Below, piece by piece: positions 34,522 to 44,559 of a stretch of DNA of 61,899 bases (position 1 is its first letter; each line of letters begins with the position of its first letter). A program made the position numbers and the translations under genes. The DNA is from Paludibacter sp. (GTDB lineage: Bacteria; Bacteroidota; Bacteroidia; Bacteroidales; Paludibacteraceae): NCBI GenBank assembly GCA_023666945.1, contig JAMPAY010000014.1, positions 1 to 61,899 of the forward strand, given 5' to 3'. A model generated the notes under the pieces. It was given only the letters and a program-made list of their open reading frames with translations, searched no databases and was not told the origin of the DNA.

Positions 34522-34918
34522 GGAACAAATACAGGCAGCATGCCGAGAACGTCGTCGTCGCGATGCGAACGATTTGTCTACTCCTGCGTGCCCGCATGTT
34601 CAAAAATATCCGTTTACGAAGCGAGTGGCTACTCCTGCGGCAGCAGTGATTGGGCTGCTGTTCGGTTGGTTATTTGCCAAGTACGACGGAATGTCTTCAC
34701 AAACGCCTGCGATGCTTTGCTCAAGTGATACGATATATGAGGTGCTATACGATACCTTGAAAGTGGCAAATACGCCTATTGAAACTATCGTATCGGTATC
34801 AATGCAACCAACAAGTACACAACCCATGCAACCTCAACGAGTAACAGAACAAAAAGGAAAGTCGATTCTGGAAGATGGAATCGACTATTCGTTGTTTGTT
34901 ACCCGTATGGAGATATAG
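34508..34918 (+). CDS. Small TM protein, possible anti-sigma partner
   Basis: A 136-residue protein with a basic, Arg-rich N-terminus (AACRERRRRDA), one hydrophobic segment (about 40-58, VATPAAAVIGLLFGWLFA) and a mostly polar C-terminal part. It starts inside the sigma gene (14-bp overlap). Cytoplasmic N-terminus, one helix and outer part resemble an anti-sigma factor in topology, but the cytoplasmic region of about 38 residues is too short for a normal ZAS/FecR domain. The end (LEDGIDYSLFVTRMEI) is a conserved-looking motif. It may be a sigma-linked envelope protein. Converges with the next gene with a 5-bp gap. Confidence 0.7.
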   Translation: MKTFEEQIQAACRERRRRDANDLSTPACPHVQKYPFTKRVATPAAAVIGLLFGWLFAKYDGMSSQTPAMLCSSDTIYEVLYDTLKVANTPIETIVSVSMQPTSTQPMQPQRVTEQKGKSILEDGIDYSLFVTRMEI

Positions 34919-34923
34919 AGCAG

Positions 34924-35577
34924 TTAACGGATAAAGTGTGTAGGCGTCTTAGGCTCTTCTATAGGGAAAGATAATTGGGCTTTCCCTAATGCAATGGCTT
35001 TCATAAGAAATGCCATATTACGTGCAAGGGTACGCATGGTTTGCAAACCTTCAAGGTCTTGCTCCACATCCTCTGCTGTTCTGCCGTGTACCTGATTCCA
35101 ATATTGACTGGTGGCAATGGGCATACCGCAAATAGAAAAATATTTGTTGAGTGCATCAAAAGTAGCAGTCGTTCCTCCGCGTCTTGCACTTACTATGGCT
35201 GCTCCTACTTTCATTCGTTTGTCAAAAGAAGTGGAGTAGAATAGTCTGTCAAGCAAAGATAGTATAGTACCGTTTGGCGAAGCATAATATACGGGTGAAC
35301 CGATGATGAGTCCGTCTGCTTGTTCAAACTTTGGAGCCAATGTGTTGACTATATCATCGAAGGTGCATTTACCCAACTCATTGCATCTGTTGCATGCCAC
35401 ACAACCGTGCAAAGGAAGATGACCTACATGAATGAGTTCGCAATGTATATTTTCTTGTTCCAATGTATGTACAATTTCTGTAAGGGCACGATGTGTACAA
35501 CCATGTGCATGAGGGCTGCCGTTGAGCAGCAAAACACGTAAAGGAGATTCGTTTGACATCATGGAATCAGAGTGCAT
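34924..35577 (-). CDS. Flavodoxin-like NAD(P)H-dependent oxidoreductase
   Basis: A 217-residue protein of the NADPH-dependent FMN reductase / iron-sulfur flavoprotein group. The FMN-binding loop is VLLLNGSPHAHGCTHRAL near the N-terminus. A cysteine cluster CVACNRCNELGKC at about 59-71 could hold an iron-sulfur cluster or act as redox thiols. A second FMN segment is GSPVYYASPNGTILSLLDR, with a later SARRGGTTATF. Start: ATG at 35577 overlaps the HIT gene stop; ATGs at 35562 and 35559 are alternatives. It is cotranscribed with the HIT gene. Confidence 0.85.
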   Translation of the reverse strand: MHSDSMMSNESPLRVLLLNGSPHAHGCTHRALTEIVHTLEQENIHCELIHVGHLPLHGCVACNRCNELGKCTFDDIVNTLAPKFEQADGLIIGSPVYYASPNGTILSLLDRLFYSTSFDKRMKVGAAIVSARRGGTTATFDALNKYFSICGMPIATSQYWNQVHGRTAEDVEQDLEGLQTMRTLARNMAFLMKAIALGKAQLSFPIEEPKTPTHFIR

Positions 35578-35992
35578 TGCGAAGTTGTTCTATCATGGTG
35601 TTGTATTCCTCATCGGTAAGGTATACCTCCTGAGGATTCATACGGAATGTACCGCCGTAATCTGGACCGTCAACATATTTGGGAGCCAAATGAAAGTGCA
35701 GATGCGATAGTTTGTCGGAATAGGCTCCGTAGTTTATTTTCTCGGGATTGAAGACTTTTTGCATGGCACGTGTCACTTGGGCTACATCTGCCATAAAAGC
35801 ATTACGCTCTTCGTCGGTAAGTTCGTTGAGATCATTTATATGCCCATTGTAGGCTACTAAGCAACGCCCCCTATAGGTCTGTTCCTTAAAGAGGAAAGCC
35901 CTTGAAACGCGCAGTTCGGCAATGGGTAACATCAAGTCATGCAATGTTTGGTTGTTGGTGCAATAGAGGCACTCGTCAGGATTCGAATACAT
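35567..35992 (-). CDS. HIT family protein
   Basis: A 141-residue histidine-triad nucleotide hydrolase/transferase. The triad is in LSHLHFHLAPKY at about 95-106, the usual H-x-H-x-H pattern. An N-terminal CLYCTN pair (Cys8, Cys11) may bind zinc, as in some HIT proteins. The usual alpha/beta core leads up to it (RCLVAYNGHINDLNELTDEE). The C-terminus is short. The substrate is probably an adenosine nucleotide derivative, not more exact than that. It is first in a two-gene operon with the flavodoxin-like gene, under a good promoter at 36025-36055. Confidence 0.92.
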   Translation of the reverse strand: MYSNPDECLYCTNNQTLHDLMLPIAELRVSRAFLFKEQTYRGRCLVAYNGHINDLNELTDEERNAFMADVAQVTRAMQKVFNPEKINYGAYSDKLSHLHFHLAPKYVDGPDYGGTFRMNPQEVYLTDEEYNTMIEQLRNAL

Positions 35993-36024
35993 AGTTGTAT
36001 GCAGTTTGGTTTCTAATATGGGCG

Positions 36025-36055
36025 CAAAGTTACAGAAAAGATTTCATAGTGCCAA
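36025..36055 (-). promoter_or_regulatory. Sigma-ABfr promoter for HIT gene
   Basis: Minus strand TTG (36053-36055, in a TTGGCAC context), 20-bp spacer, TAACTTTG (36025-36032). Expected start about 30 bp before the ATG. Confidence 0.65.
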
Positions 36056-36121
36056 TTTTTGTACGTACGGCAATAGGGTAACGCCTGTCAAAGAATAGAC
36101 ATTAAGGAAAGTAAAGATATG

Positions 36122-36159
36122 TAAAAAACATCTGTTCCGGCAGAAATGCGGAACAGATG
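36122..36159 (-). terminator. Terminator of the SusCD-GH97 operon
   Basis: CATCTGTTCCG (36129-36139) and its exact complement (36149-36159), 9-nt loop; T run on the minus strand at 36123-36128. It lies 25 bp after the GH97 stop. Confidence 0.8.
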
Positions 36160-36184
36160 CCAAAAAGATGAAGTGTCGCAGCCG

Positions 36185-38188
36185 TTAAGGTTGCGGTATC
36201 AGACGCAGTGCACAACCTCCACCTGCAGCGAGATGCACATGCCATGTATCGCCCGACTGCAAGAGGACTTCTTCTATTATTATAGGATACGGATTGGTAT
36301 CCCAATCTGCATCGGGTGCATCACGATAGATTTGTGCCATGTAGGTGTTGCCTTGGGGCAAGAAATCAAGATTTATATCAAGTTCACGCGGATTTTCATC
36401 GGTGATAGCACCTATATACCAATCTTCGGAATACTTATCTTGACGTGCGGTCACAACGAAATCCCCGATCTTTCCGTCCGGAACGATTGTCTGTTGCCAA
36501 TCAACAGGTACATCTTCTATGAAACGGAAAGCAGGTTGATTCTCATAATGTTCCGGTAGGTCGGAGGCCATCTGCAGAGGCGAGTAGATTACTACATAGA
36601 GTGCCAATTGTTTGGCAAGTGTGGAATGTACACGTGTTTGAGGGTACACGGGATTGCTGAAAGAGAATGTACCGAAGGTGAAATCGGTTGGTCCTGCCAA
36701 TCCTCTGGTAAACGGAAGAACACACATGTGTTCGGCGGGCGATCCGCCGTCGGTCGACCAAGCATCCCACTCTGCACCGCGTACACCTTCTTGTGAAACC
36801 AAGTTGGGGTAGGTACGTTGCAAACCGGTAGGCATTACCGGTTCATGATTGTCTATGGTAATATGATATTTAGCTGCCGTTTCAATAACTTTGCGGTAAT
36901 GACGCACACCGTATTGCGATTTGTGTAATTCTTTGCCGTCAAGAACATCGTTCACGTACCCGGTCTTTACGTCGGCTATGCCGTAACGATTGAAGAATGC
37001 GAAAGCAGAGTCAAGTTGATTCTCGTAGTTCACGGTACTGCCGCCTGTTTCGTTGTGTCCTATTATTTTTACGCCTTTGGCGTTGGCATAAGTAGCCAAT
37101 TGTTCAATGTCATAGTCGGGGTAAGGACGTGTGAACGAGAAGTTGTCGCCATTGGCAGACCAGTCACCGTCCCAACCATAGTTCCAGCCCTCAACCAATA
37201 CCCCCTGTATGTTATGCTCGGCTGCAAAGTCGATATATCGCATCGTGTTTGCTGTAGTGGCACCGTGTTTCGGTCCCTGACACCAAGTGAACGATTCCAT
37301 GTGCATTCCCCACCAAATGCCAATATATTTCAGGGGTTGTATCCATGAGGTGTCTTCAATACGGCATGGCTCGTTGAGGTTGAGCATAATGCGTGAATTG
37401 ACCAATTGGTTAAGATTGTCTGCCAAGGTCAGGAAACGCCAAGGGGAAACGGTTGTTCCCCATTGGGCATATACTTTTGTACCGTCAGACCAAGGGGTGA
37501 GCATCGTACGCAAAGTGGTTTCTCCTGCAACGGGTGATAAATTCTGTGCAGCATAGTCGGTCAGATTGGCTTCATGCAGGAATATATAAGTACCGTCGGA
37601 AAGTTCTAAGGTAATGGGAGAAGACACCGTGTCGGTCAGTTGAGAAAGTGGAGTACGTGTCCAAAGAGATTCGTAGTACTTGACATTCCACGGAATCCAC
37701 CATACTTTGGCATCGTTGGCAAAACGATATTCGGTGAGTTCTTCCATGATGCGAAAAGAGGGGTTATCGGCGTAATCAGGAAATTCATACCGAAAGGCAA
37801 CGCCGTCGTTAAATGCTCTGAAAACAAGGATAAGCGGCATTCCCGACTGCTTTTGGCGAAGAGAAATGCAAAGTTCGTTATACTGATTGCGTACATCAAC
37901 TTCTTCACCCCATGGTTGTTGCCAAATTTCATCTTTACAATCGCGTTGGGTGTCTGTTATTTGAAAGTTTTCAGACAAGTTGGCGTTATCCAAATTAAAA
38001 CCGAGTGGTGAGGTTAGTATAATGGCATTACCATTTTTGCAAACTTCCCAACAAGGTTGCCCTTTTTCGCTCAGCGAAAAGGTTATGGTTGTAACACCAT
38101 CGGGTGATGTTACTTGTTTCTTGTCTTGCTGACATCCTGTCAACCAAAGCAGACAGGCGGCAAGAGATAGTAAATGTAGATGTTTCAT
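36185..38188 (-). CDS. GH97 alpha-glucosidase (SusB family), probably inverting
   Basis: A 667-residue lipoprotein (LTGC, Cys19) of glycoside hydrolase family 97. The N-terminal beta-sandwich spans about 25-280. The TIM barrel has VEGWNYGWDGDW, GVKIIGHNETGG (Glu380), TIDNHEPVMPTG (Glu449), and VSQEGVRGAEWDAW (about 465-477), then a C-terminal beta-sandwich. The stretch DVKTGYV has Gly where retaining GH97 members have the Asp nucleophile, the pattern of inverting alpha-glucosidases such as SusB, so release of beta-glucose from alpha-glucan ends is likely. Being a lipoprotein it faces the periplasm. It is the last gene of the SusC-SusD-GH97 operon, 27 bp after susD. Confidence 0.93.
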   Translation of the reverse strand: MKHLHLLSLAACLLWLTGCQQDKKQVTSPDGVTTITFSLSEKGQPCWEVCKNGNAIILTSPLGFNLDNANLSENFQITDTQRDCKDEIWQQPWGEEVDVRNQYNELCISLRQKQSGMPLILVFRAFNDGVAFRYEFPDYADNPSFRIMEELTEYRFANDAKVWWIPWNVKYYESLWTRTPLSQLTDTVSSPITLELSDGTYIFLHEANLTDYAAQNLSPVAGETTLRTMLTPWSDGTKVYAQWGTTVSPWRFLTLADNLNQLVNSRIMLNLNEPCRIEDTSWIQPLKYIGIWWGMHMESFTWCQGPKHGATTANTMRYIDFAAEHNIQGVLVEGWNYGWDGDWSANGDNFSFTRPYPDYDIEQLATYANAKGVKIIGHNETGGSTVNYENQLDSAFAFFNRYGIADVKTGYVNDVLDGKELHKSQYGVRHYRKVIETAAKYHITIDNHEPVMPTGLQRTYPNLVSQEGVRGAEWDAWSTDGGSPAEHMCVLPFTRGLAGPTDFTFGTFSFSNPVYPQTRVHSTLAKQLALYVVIYSPLQMASDLPEHYENQPAFRFIEDVPVDWQQTIVPDGKIGDFVVTARQDKYSEDWYIGAITDENPRELDINLDFLPQGNTYMAQIYRDAPDADWDTNPYPIIIEEVLLQSGDTWHVHLAAGGGCALRLIPQP

Positions 38189-38215
38189 TTGTAGTTAAGT
38201 GTATGGTTAGACGTG

Positions 38216-40084
38216 TTATAGATGCGGATAACCGTTAGATTGTTGTATGTTTCCATTGCGTTCCAATTCAAGTTGAGGTATGGGCTGTACATACGATTCA
38301 TCACCTTTCCATGTTATAGGTCCGTGACGGGTAGTCTTATAGTATGCTGCTTCTGATGGACCTATGCGATAACGGCGAACATCGTACCACCATTGTCCCT
38401 CGGCAAAGAGTTCTGCCCAACGCTCATAGCGTATCACATTATGTGAGAGATGATCATTTTCATCGTAGGTACGGGTGCGGTCGGTTAGTGTGCGATAATC
38501 GTAGGGTGAGGCTTCATCGGGTGTATATCCGTAAGCGCGACGATGTACTTTGTTTACATATTCAAGTGCCGTGGCTGGGTTGTCTTCTTGCATCAGTTCT
38601 GCATAGAGCAAATAGATGTCGGCAAGGCGTACAATGTAGATGTTACAGTCCGAACTTTGATTTTTACCATAATCACCTCCACCCATTTCTACACCACGTG
38701 TGTTGGTATATTTGCGGTGTTGCCAACCAACAATGTCATGCCTATTGTTTACTTCGGTAGAGCGGTCATAGTAGGTCTCTCTTCCCTGAGCATCAATGTA
38801 TTTATCCACAAAAGGTTGTCCTGCACATAGCATTAGACGTGGATCTACTTTTTCAGGATTATTCTTGAGGGCGATCGCATCTGCACGATAGGTGGGGTTG
38901 TGCAACATGTATGGGAAATTGCTGAGCGAACGAGGTGTACTGAAACTATAATCGGGATTAAAAGTGAGACGTGGAACGGTGTCGCCGTAGAAATCCCAAA
39001 ATCCGAAACGAGCAATGTTGCGGTCGTGTATGAAATTGTTGCCCCATTCGCTACTCTTTTTACAAGTGGTTATGTCGTTTTCCAATGTAATAGGGTCTAT
39101 TTGGTCTTCGCGACCGGCACGAAAACGAATATCCAAATCCATGTACCAAGGTGCATATACCATTGCCATTCCGCTACCGGTGGTATAGTTTTCCCAAGGT
39201 CCGTTCTGGTTCGGATTGACGGTCATAGTCAGTTCATAAAGCGATTCGCTATTGTGCTCATTGGCTACATTGCCATAGAACATATCTTTGTATATGTCGG
39301 TTGCTACAAGCGATTTACCGCTGTTATTGATAATGTCTTCCAATAGATTTTTTGCCGCTATGCGGTTCTCAGGAAATATGTAGAGCGATTGCATATAGGC
39401 TTTCGCAAGCAAACCTTTGGCTGCCCATTCAGAAGCTCTGAACGGGTCGTTATGTCCTTGCAGCAATGGTATTGCTTCTTGCAGGTCGTTAAGCATAAAT
39501 TGCCATGTATCGGCCACTGTAGCACGGCGCAATTTGAGGGCTTCTACATCAGAAATGACACGATCAATAATAGGAAATCCCCAAGCATCAGCGTTCATCT
39601 CGAAGAATATCTGTGCATGCCAATAGGCAAGCGCACGATTAAACAAAGCCTGTCCGCGCATATAGTTGAGCGTCTCTTGTTCACTGGTAGTGGCATATGC
39701 TTCGCGATAACGGTCTATACCGTCAATGGCAGTTGTGGCAAGTCGTATCCATTTACAGAGATCGGTATAGGTGGTGGTTATGTAACGCGAATCGATATCG
39801 GTATAGTTGTCCATACTGGTGGCGCGTTCATCGTAAGAACCGTAAGTATCGGTTGTGTGGTCATAGAGGTAGACTCCCATCGGAAACCAATAGAAAGCAT
39901 ACATACCTATACTATGCGAACCCGAATAGGCGGATGTCAGCAATTGATCAACCTGTTCGATGGTGGCGGGAAAGTTGTCTTTCGACAAGGTTTGTGGATT
40001 GCTGATGTCGAAGAAATCTTTGCAAGCGTTCTGACAGAGCAGAACTGAAAGCAATGTGAGTATCTTTATAGTGTTACTTCTCAT
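38216..40084 (-). CDS. SusD/RagB family glycan-binding lipoprotein
   Basis: A 622-residue SusD-like outer-membrane lipoprotein (Cys21 in CQNAC) that caps the SusC barrel and binds glycan at the cell surface. It has N-terminal SusD-like start DFFDISNPQTLSKDNFPATI, the helical TPR scaffold (NYMRGQALFNRALAYWHA), and the C-terminal conserved block NIYIVRLADIYLLYAELM with RYERWAELFAEGQWWYDVRR. Aromatic residues in the ligand face cannot be assigned without a model. It starts 31 bp after the SusC gene and is followed by GH97. Confidence 0.95.
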   Translation of the reverse strand: MRSNTIKILTLLSVLLCQNACKDFFDISNPQTLSKDNFPATIEQVDQLLTSAYSGSHSIGMYAFYWFPMGVYLYDHTTDTYGSYDERATSMDNYTDIDSRYITTTYTDLCKWIRLATTAIDGIDRYREAYATTSEQETLNYMRGQALFNRALAYWHAQIFFEMNADAWGFPIIDRVISDVEALKLRRATVADTWQFMLNDLQEAIPLLQGHNDPFRASEWAAKGLLAKAYMQSLYIFPENRIAAKNLLEDIINNSGKSLVATDIYKDMFYGNVANEHNSESLYELTMTVNPNQNGPWENYTTGSGMAMVYAPWYMDLDIRFRAGREDQIDPITLENDITTCKKSSEWGNNFIHDRNIARFGFWDFYGDTVPRLTFNPDYSFSTPRSLSNFPYMLHNPTYRADAIALKNNPEKVDPRLMLCAGQPFVDKYIDAQGRETYYDRSTEVNNRHDIVGWQHRKYTNTRGVEMGGGDYGKNQSSDCNIYIVRLADIYLLYAELMQEDNPATALEYVNKVHRRAYGYTPDEASPYDYRTLTDRTRTYDENDHLSHNVIRYERWAELFAEGQWWYDVRRYRIGPSEAAYYKTTRHGPITWKGDESYVQPIPQLELERNGNIQQSNGYPHL

Positions 40085-40115
40085 AGATGTATGATGTTAG
40101 ATGGAAGGTTCATAA

Positions 40116-43100
40116 TCAAAATGTAATGTCTAATCCAAAAGAGAAAAGGCGCGACGGTAGATAGCGGTTCTGAGTATCTACATTGTAGAGCAGACTATTA
40201 CCTCCTATCTCAGGGTCTATGCCTGTATACTTTGTAAGGGTAAAAAGGTTTTGGGCACTGAAATAAAGGCGTGCCTTCTCCATTTTTGCTTTGCGAGTCC
40301 ATTTCTGTGGGAATGTGTAGCCTACTGCAAGATTCTTCAACTTGAAGTAATCGCCTTTCTCTACTAAATATCCTGATACGGTGGAATAGTTCTTATTGGC
40401 GGCACCATCACCAATAACCGAACCTTTGGCGTCCAAATAACCTACACGTGGAAAATCGGTCACAGTGGTATTATCTTTGCCGAAACAACTGGTCTTGAAT
40501 ATGTCGGCAGTGGTGTTGTCGGAAGAAAACATCTGTGTGTAGGGTTTTACAAGATTCATGATGTCGAATCCGAAGGCTCCTGAGAAAACGGCACTGATAT
40601 CAATACCTTTCCAACCGAATGTAAAGGTGAGACCCATGGTCATTTTGGGCCAGGGATTACCTATATATTTGCGTGAAGCAGCAGTGACACGACCTTGTCC
40701 GTTATCATCGTAAATAAGGTCGCCTATGCCGGTATTTTCTTTCTGATAGTAGATGCCTATGGGTTTTCCCTCGGCATTGAGTGGTTGTCCGTTCTCTGCA
40801 AAGCCGTACGCATGGTTGGGATTCTGCTGACGCCACATGTCAAGGGCGTATTGATTATATTGGTCTACTTGCTCTTGGTTCTGGAATATACCTAATACCT
40901 CGTAACCATAGAACATCGACATGGGCTGACCGTCTTCTGTGCGGGCAATCAAACTCCAACTGTTGTCTACGCCTCGGTCAATAGTCGAGGCACCGGGCTT
41001 GTCACCTACTTGTTTCACTAAGTTTTGATTGAATGATGCGTTCCAACCAATAGAATAGGTAAAGTCGCCTTTCTTATCTTGCCATTGCAACGCTATTTCG
41101 TGTCCTTTGTTTTCTACCAGACCTGCATTGAAGTATACGGATACGGTATTGCCCGGGTCGTCCGAACTAAAGTAATAACTCATACCGGATGTCAGTGGCA
41201 GACTACCTCTATAGAGCATATCGCGTGTTTGACGGTTGTAATAATCGTAGGTGAGAGTTAGGCGGTTATTAAAGAAACCGAAGTCTGCACCTATGTCCCA
41301 TTGATTTACTTCTTCCCATTTCAGGTCTTCGTTGCCAAGTACGGCTATCCATGCACCGGTTTGCTGAGTATATGTATTGTCAAACGCATGGCTGATACCG
41401 GAAAGAGAGTAGGTCGAAGCATACATAAATTGGGCGATATTGTCATTACCCAAGATACCCCAACTTCCGCGTATCTTGGCATTGGAAAGCCAATTACCGG
41501 TATAGTCTTTAATGAAATCTTCTTCCGATAGTCGCCAACCTGCGTTCACAGAGGGGAAATATCCCCATCTGTGTTTCTTTACGAAACGGTCGGAAGCATC
41601 GGCGCGGAAATTGGCGGCAATCAGATATTTGCCTTTGTAGTCGTAGTTGACACGCGCAAAATAAGAACCTCTGCGTTCCATGGGTAGACCGTCGGAGGCA
41701 TCTTTGGTAGCGCCTGCAGATGCCAAGGCTACCGATTGTGCAACAGGGATGGTAAAATCGTAAGCAGTAACCGACAGATTGTAACCATCGTATTTCCACC
41801 ATTCAGTACCTGCCATCAGGCGCAGATTGTGGTCGCCGAATGCGTGCTCGTAAGTTAATACGGAGTTGAACATGAGTCGTTGGGTGGTACCGGCGTAGGC
41901 ATTCAGAGTTCCGCCTTTAACGCCTACCACTACCGGACCGAACTCTCTGTATTCCGTAAAAGTGTTCTTTGAAAATGCCGTAATGTTGGCACTTCCAGTG
42001 GTACGCCATGTCAACCCCTTAATGAACTCTACGTTCAAATAGGCTTGTAGATTGAGTGCGTAGTTGTTGTCGTTGAATACGTGAAAAGCATCTTCCAAAC
42101 CGGCAAAGTTCGGACCGCTGCCTACGTTGGTGGGAGTTTGGGCAAATTGTCCGTCAGCGTCATATACTTCTGCTACGGGAACTGTACGGAAGGGTATCGT
42201 ATGATTGTAAATGCTCGATGTAGTGGCGGGATTGGTTTTGGTCATACTACCGTATACCGATTCACCAATGCTCACATGTTTGCCCAAAGTATGATCTAAG
42301 TTGGTACGTACGCTGAAGCGTTGGGCACGTGTATCCATATAAGTACCTTTCTCATCCAAATAGCCTGCCGATAAAAAGAATTTTGTACGTTCCGAAGATG
42401 CAGATACCGAGATGTTGTATTCTTGTTCTACACCGGTGTTAAACATCACGTCCATCCAATTGGTATTGGGGAGTTCGCTTATAGAAGAAGCACCTAATAA
42501 ATCAAGGGTGGATGAATTGCCCCAAGCATCACGAGCACGAATCCAATCGGCAGTACCTAATAGTTCAATGCCCGAATAGATGTTGCGCCAACCTGCACGA
42601 GCATTGACATTTACTTGAGTCTTCTCTGATTTACCGCGCTTGGTGGTGATAAGAATTACACCGCCTGCTGCCTGGCTGCCATAGATGGCTGCACTACCGG
42701 CATCTTTCAGTATCTCTATCGATTCAACATCACGCATGTTGAAATTAAAACCGGCGTCTTGGGCCACTCCGTCTACCACATATAGCGGACTCATGCCATT
42801 GATACTGCCGGCACCGCGAATCAAGATGTCGGCTGCTTCACCGGGAGTGCCGCTTCCTTTTGTAATACTAACACCGGCTGCCATTCCCGATAGCGATTCT
42901 GCCAACGATTTCGAAGAGAAATCGGCTATATCCTCCGTTTTTACCGATGATATGGAGCCCGTCACGTCCGAACGTTTTTGTGTTCCATAGCCTATGACGA
43001 CCACATCATCTAATATCTTCGTATCTTCTTGCAGTATGATGCTGAAGAAATCGCTCTTGGAGGTTACACTCTTGGTTTGTGAGATGTAGCCCATGTAAGA

Positions 43101-43319
43101 CACCGTAAAACTGCTGCCTTCTGTAATGTCAAGCGTGAATACGCCGTCAAAGTCAGTGGTTGTACCTTTATTATTGGAACTTATTACTGTTGCACCAATG
43201 ATAGGTTCACCGCCGGCATCCGTAACCTTGCCTTCTATCGGTTTTGCCGCTAAAAACGAAGGTACTAATAGCATGACGATTGCTAATAGCAAAAACGGAT
43301 GAATATGTGTATGCTTCAT
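40116..43319 (-). CDS. SusC/RagA family TonB-linked outer-membrane transporter
   Basis: A 1067-residue TonB-dependent transporter for glycan import. Signal peptide, then CarboxypepD-like domain (GKVTDAGGEPIIGATVIS) at about 28-105, TonB-box-like region and plug (SMAAGVSITKGSGTPGEA, then RGAGSINGMSPLYVVDGV and RDVESIEILKDAGSAAIYG). A 22-strand barrel follows with the usual end strands (PSRLFSFGLDITF). Paired with SusD and GH97 downstream. No N-terminal FecR-interacting (STN) extension, so it does not signal through an anti-sigma factor; regulation is more likely by the DUF6377 protein at 46666. Confidence 0.95.
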   Translation of the reverse strand: MKHTHIHPFLLLAIVMLLVPSFLAAKPIEGKVTDAGGEPIIGATVISSNNKGTTTDFDGVFTLDITEGSSFTVSYMGYISQTKSVTSKSDFFSIILQEDTKILDDVVVIGYGTQKRSDVTGSISSVKTEDIADFSSKSLAESLSGMAAGVSITKGSGTPGEAADILIRGAGSINGMSPLYVVDGVAQDAGFNFNMRDVESIEILKDAGSAAIYGSQAAGGVILITTKRGKSEKTQVNVNARAGWRNIYSGIELLGTADWIRARDAWGNSSTLDLLGASSISELPNTNWMDVMFNTGVEQEYNISVSASSERTKFFLSAGYLDEKGTYMDTRAQRFSVRTNLDHTLGKHVSIGESVYGSMTKTNPATTSSIYNHTIPFRTVPVAEVYDADGQFAQTPTNVGSGPNFAGLEDAFHVFNDNNYALNLQAYLNVEFIKGLTWRTTGSANITAFSKNTFTEYREFGPVVVGVKGGTLNAYAGTTQRLMFNSVLTYEHAFGDHNLRLMAGTEWWKYDGYNLSVTAYDFTIPVAQSVALASAGATKDASDGLPMERRGSYFARVNYDYKGKYLIAANFRADASDRFVKKHRWGYFPSVNAGWRLSEEDFIKDYTGNWLSNAKIRGSWGILGNDNIAQFMYASTYSLSGISHAFDNTYTQQTGAWIAVLGNEDLKWEEVNQWDIGADFGFFNNRLTLTYDYYNRQTRDMLYRGSLPLTSGMSYYFSSDDPGNTVSVYFNAGLVENKGHEIALQWQDKKGDFTYSIGWNASFNQNLVKQVGDKPGASTIDRGVDNSWSLIARTEDGQPMSMFYGYEVLGIFQNQEQVDQYNQYALDMWRQQNPNHAYGFAENGQPLNAEGKPIGIYYQKENTGIGDLIYDDNGQGRVTAASRKYIGNPWPKMTMGLTFTFGWKGIDISAVFSGAFGFDIMNLVKPYTQMFSSDNTTADIFKTSCFGKDNTTVTDFPRVGYLDAKGSVIGDGAANKNYSTVSGYLVEKGDYFKLKNLAVGYTFPQKWTRKAKMEKARLYFSAQNLFTLTKYTGIDPEIGGNSLLYNVDTQNRYLPSRLFSFGLDITF

Positions 43320-43454
43320 GACTGAATGCTTTATTTAAGGTTATAAAATAACGGATGATTGCACTTATTCAACAATTGCTTATTTCTTCGAATAGTAGAA
43401 ACAGAATGAGAAAATACAATATTGGCGTTTTGTATTCTTGTTTGGTAAGAATAC

Positions 43455-43494
43455 AAAAAACAAACCGGAGTCCCTTTGCAGAGACTTCGGTTTG
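43455..43494 (-). terminator. Terminator of the 43509-44315 gene
   Basis: 12-bp stem with one G-T pair (43461-43472 with 43483-43494), 10-nt loop; six T on the minus strand at 43455-43460. It separates this gene from the SusC operon. Confidence 0.8.
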
Positions 43495-43508
43495 CCGTGT
43501 GTGTGTGC

Positions 43509-44315
43509 TTATTTTGTGAGAATCACTTTTTCACTGACGCGTTTGCCGTTGCTCAAAATGGAAGTCTTAACGTAGATTCCATAAGCAGGCATTTCTGCCA
43601 ACTTGGTTCCTAATACGTTGTAGTATTCTACAGCTATCACATCAGCGTTATTGTTCATTACGTTTTCTACGGCAGTTTCTTGTTGTACGCAAGGAGCAGC
43701 ATAGCCTAATTCATCAAAGCCGAAAATGTCTTCATCATAATCGCTTCCATAAAATTCCGGACTTGTACGTGTGCCTGTATAAGGTACCGTGGCAAATAAA
43801 CAGTCTGCACCGTTGGCTTGTGTTGTTTCACCTTCTTGGTATTCCCACATCCACCAATTGGCACCAGGATTTTCAGCGGTATATTCAAAACCGAATATCT
43901 GACCATATACATACAATACGCTATCTTTCATCACAACGTCCGATTTTTGTTCGGCTATCATAATTTGGTAGTAGTTTACGGTCATACCGTAGATATTGCC
44001 GTCTATTTGTTTCAAACGATTGGTGTTACCGTTAGCATCGCCTTTGCTCGTCCATTTGTTGATAGCCAAACCACGAGAAGCACCCTCTGCCGTAGCAGGT
44101 TGTTTGAGCCATTCTTCCATCCAAGTGCCGGTTACATCAATAGCAAAAACAAAGGTTTCATCGGCTTCCATGTTATTGGACGAGGAGAAACAATTATTGG
44201 CACAATCATACCTTACAATGTAACGACCATCTGCGCCTATGGGGTTGTTCAACGTGTGTGCATTTGCACTGAGTGCTATCAAAGCACTAACTGCGAAAAG
44301 AGTAAACTTTTTCAT
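43509..44315 (-). CDS. Secreted protein of unknown function with sorting domain-like end
   Basis: A 268-residue secreted protein with signal peptide (FAVSALIALSANAH). The body is rich in Asn, Trp and Tyr (TWMEEWLKQPATAEGASRGL, NPGANWWMWEYQEG), with Cys pairs, which is typical of glycan-binding or surface beta-sandwich proteins. The C-terminus (IAVEYYNVLGTKLAEMPAYG to RVSEKVILTK) resembles a type IX sorting domain. It lies upstream of the SusC operon on the same strand, but a terminator separates them. A role in the glucan locus is inferred from position only. A TACCTTTG box lies at 44402-44409. Confidence 0.75.
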   Translation of the reverse strand: MKKFTLFAVSALIALSANAHTLNNPIGADGRYIVRYDCANNCFSSSNNMEADETFVFAIDVTGTWMEEWLKQPATAEGASRGLAINKWTSKGDANGNTNRLKQIDGNIYGMTVNYYQIMIAEQKSDVVMKDSVLYVYGQIFGFEYTAENPGANWWMWEYQEGETTQANGADCLFATVPYTGTRTSPEFYGSDYDEDIFGFDELGYAAPCVQQETAVENVMNNNADVIAVEYYNVLGTKLAEMPAYGIYVKTSILSNGKRVSEKVILTK

Positions 44316-44401
44316 GATAAATTGGTGTTTAAGTATTGTGTTAATTATAGCATTATCAATATCCGAACAATCTCTATATTGCCTTTATTGATTTTGCATC
44401 G

Positions 44402-44409
44402 CAAAGGTA
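44402..44409 (-). promoter_or_regulatory. -7 box for the secreted protein gene
   Basis: TACCTTTG on the minus strand, 87 bp before the ATG; no clear -33 at 20 bp. Confidence 0.4.
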
Positions 44410-44559
44410 CAGTCTACTTCATGGCGTATAAAATAGTCAATGTAAAATATAAATTATAATTAGATTTAATTATTGATTTATAGTGTATTATATTATTTAT
44501 GTATCAAGAAAAAATATCTGCTTTAGTATCTATATTTATTGGGCTTTTGGAATATTTAG

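Noticed and set aside
36025..36055. TTGGCAC before the HIT gene as a sigma-54 promoter
   Set aside because: The -12 part is absent, and a normal TTG-N20-TAACTTTG promoter explains it.
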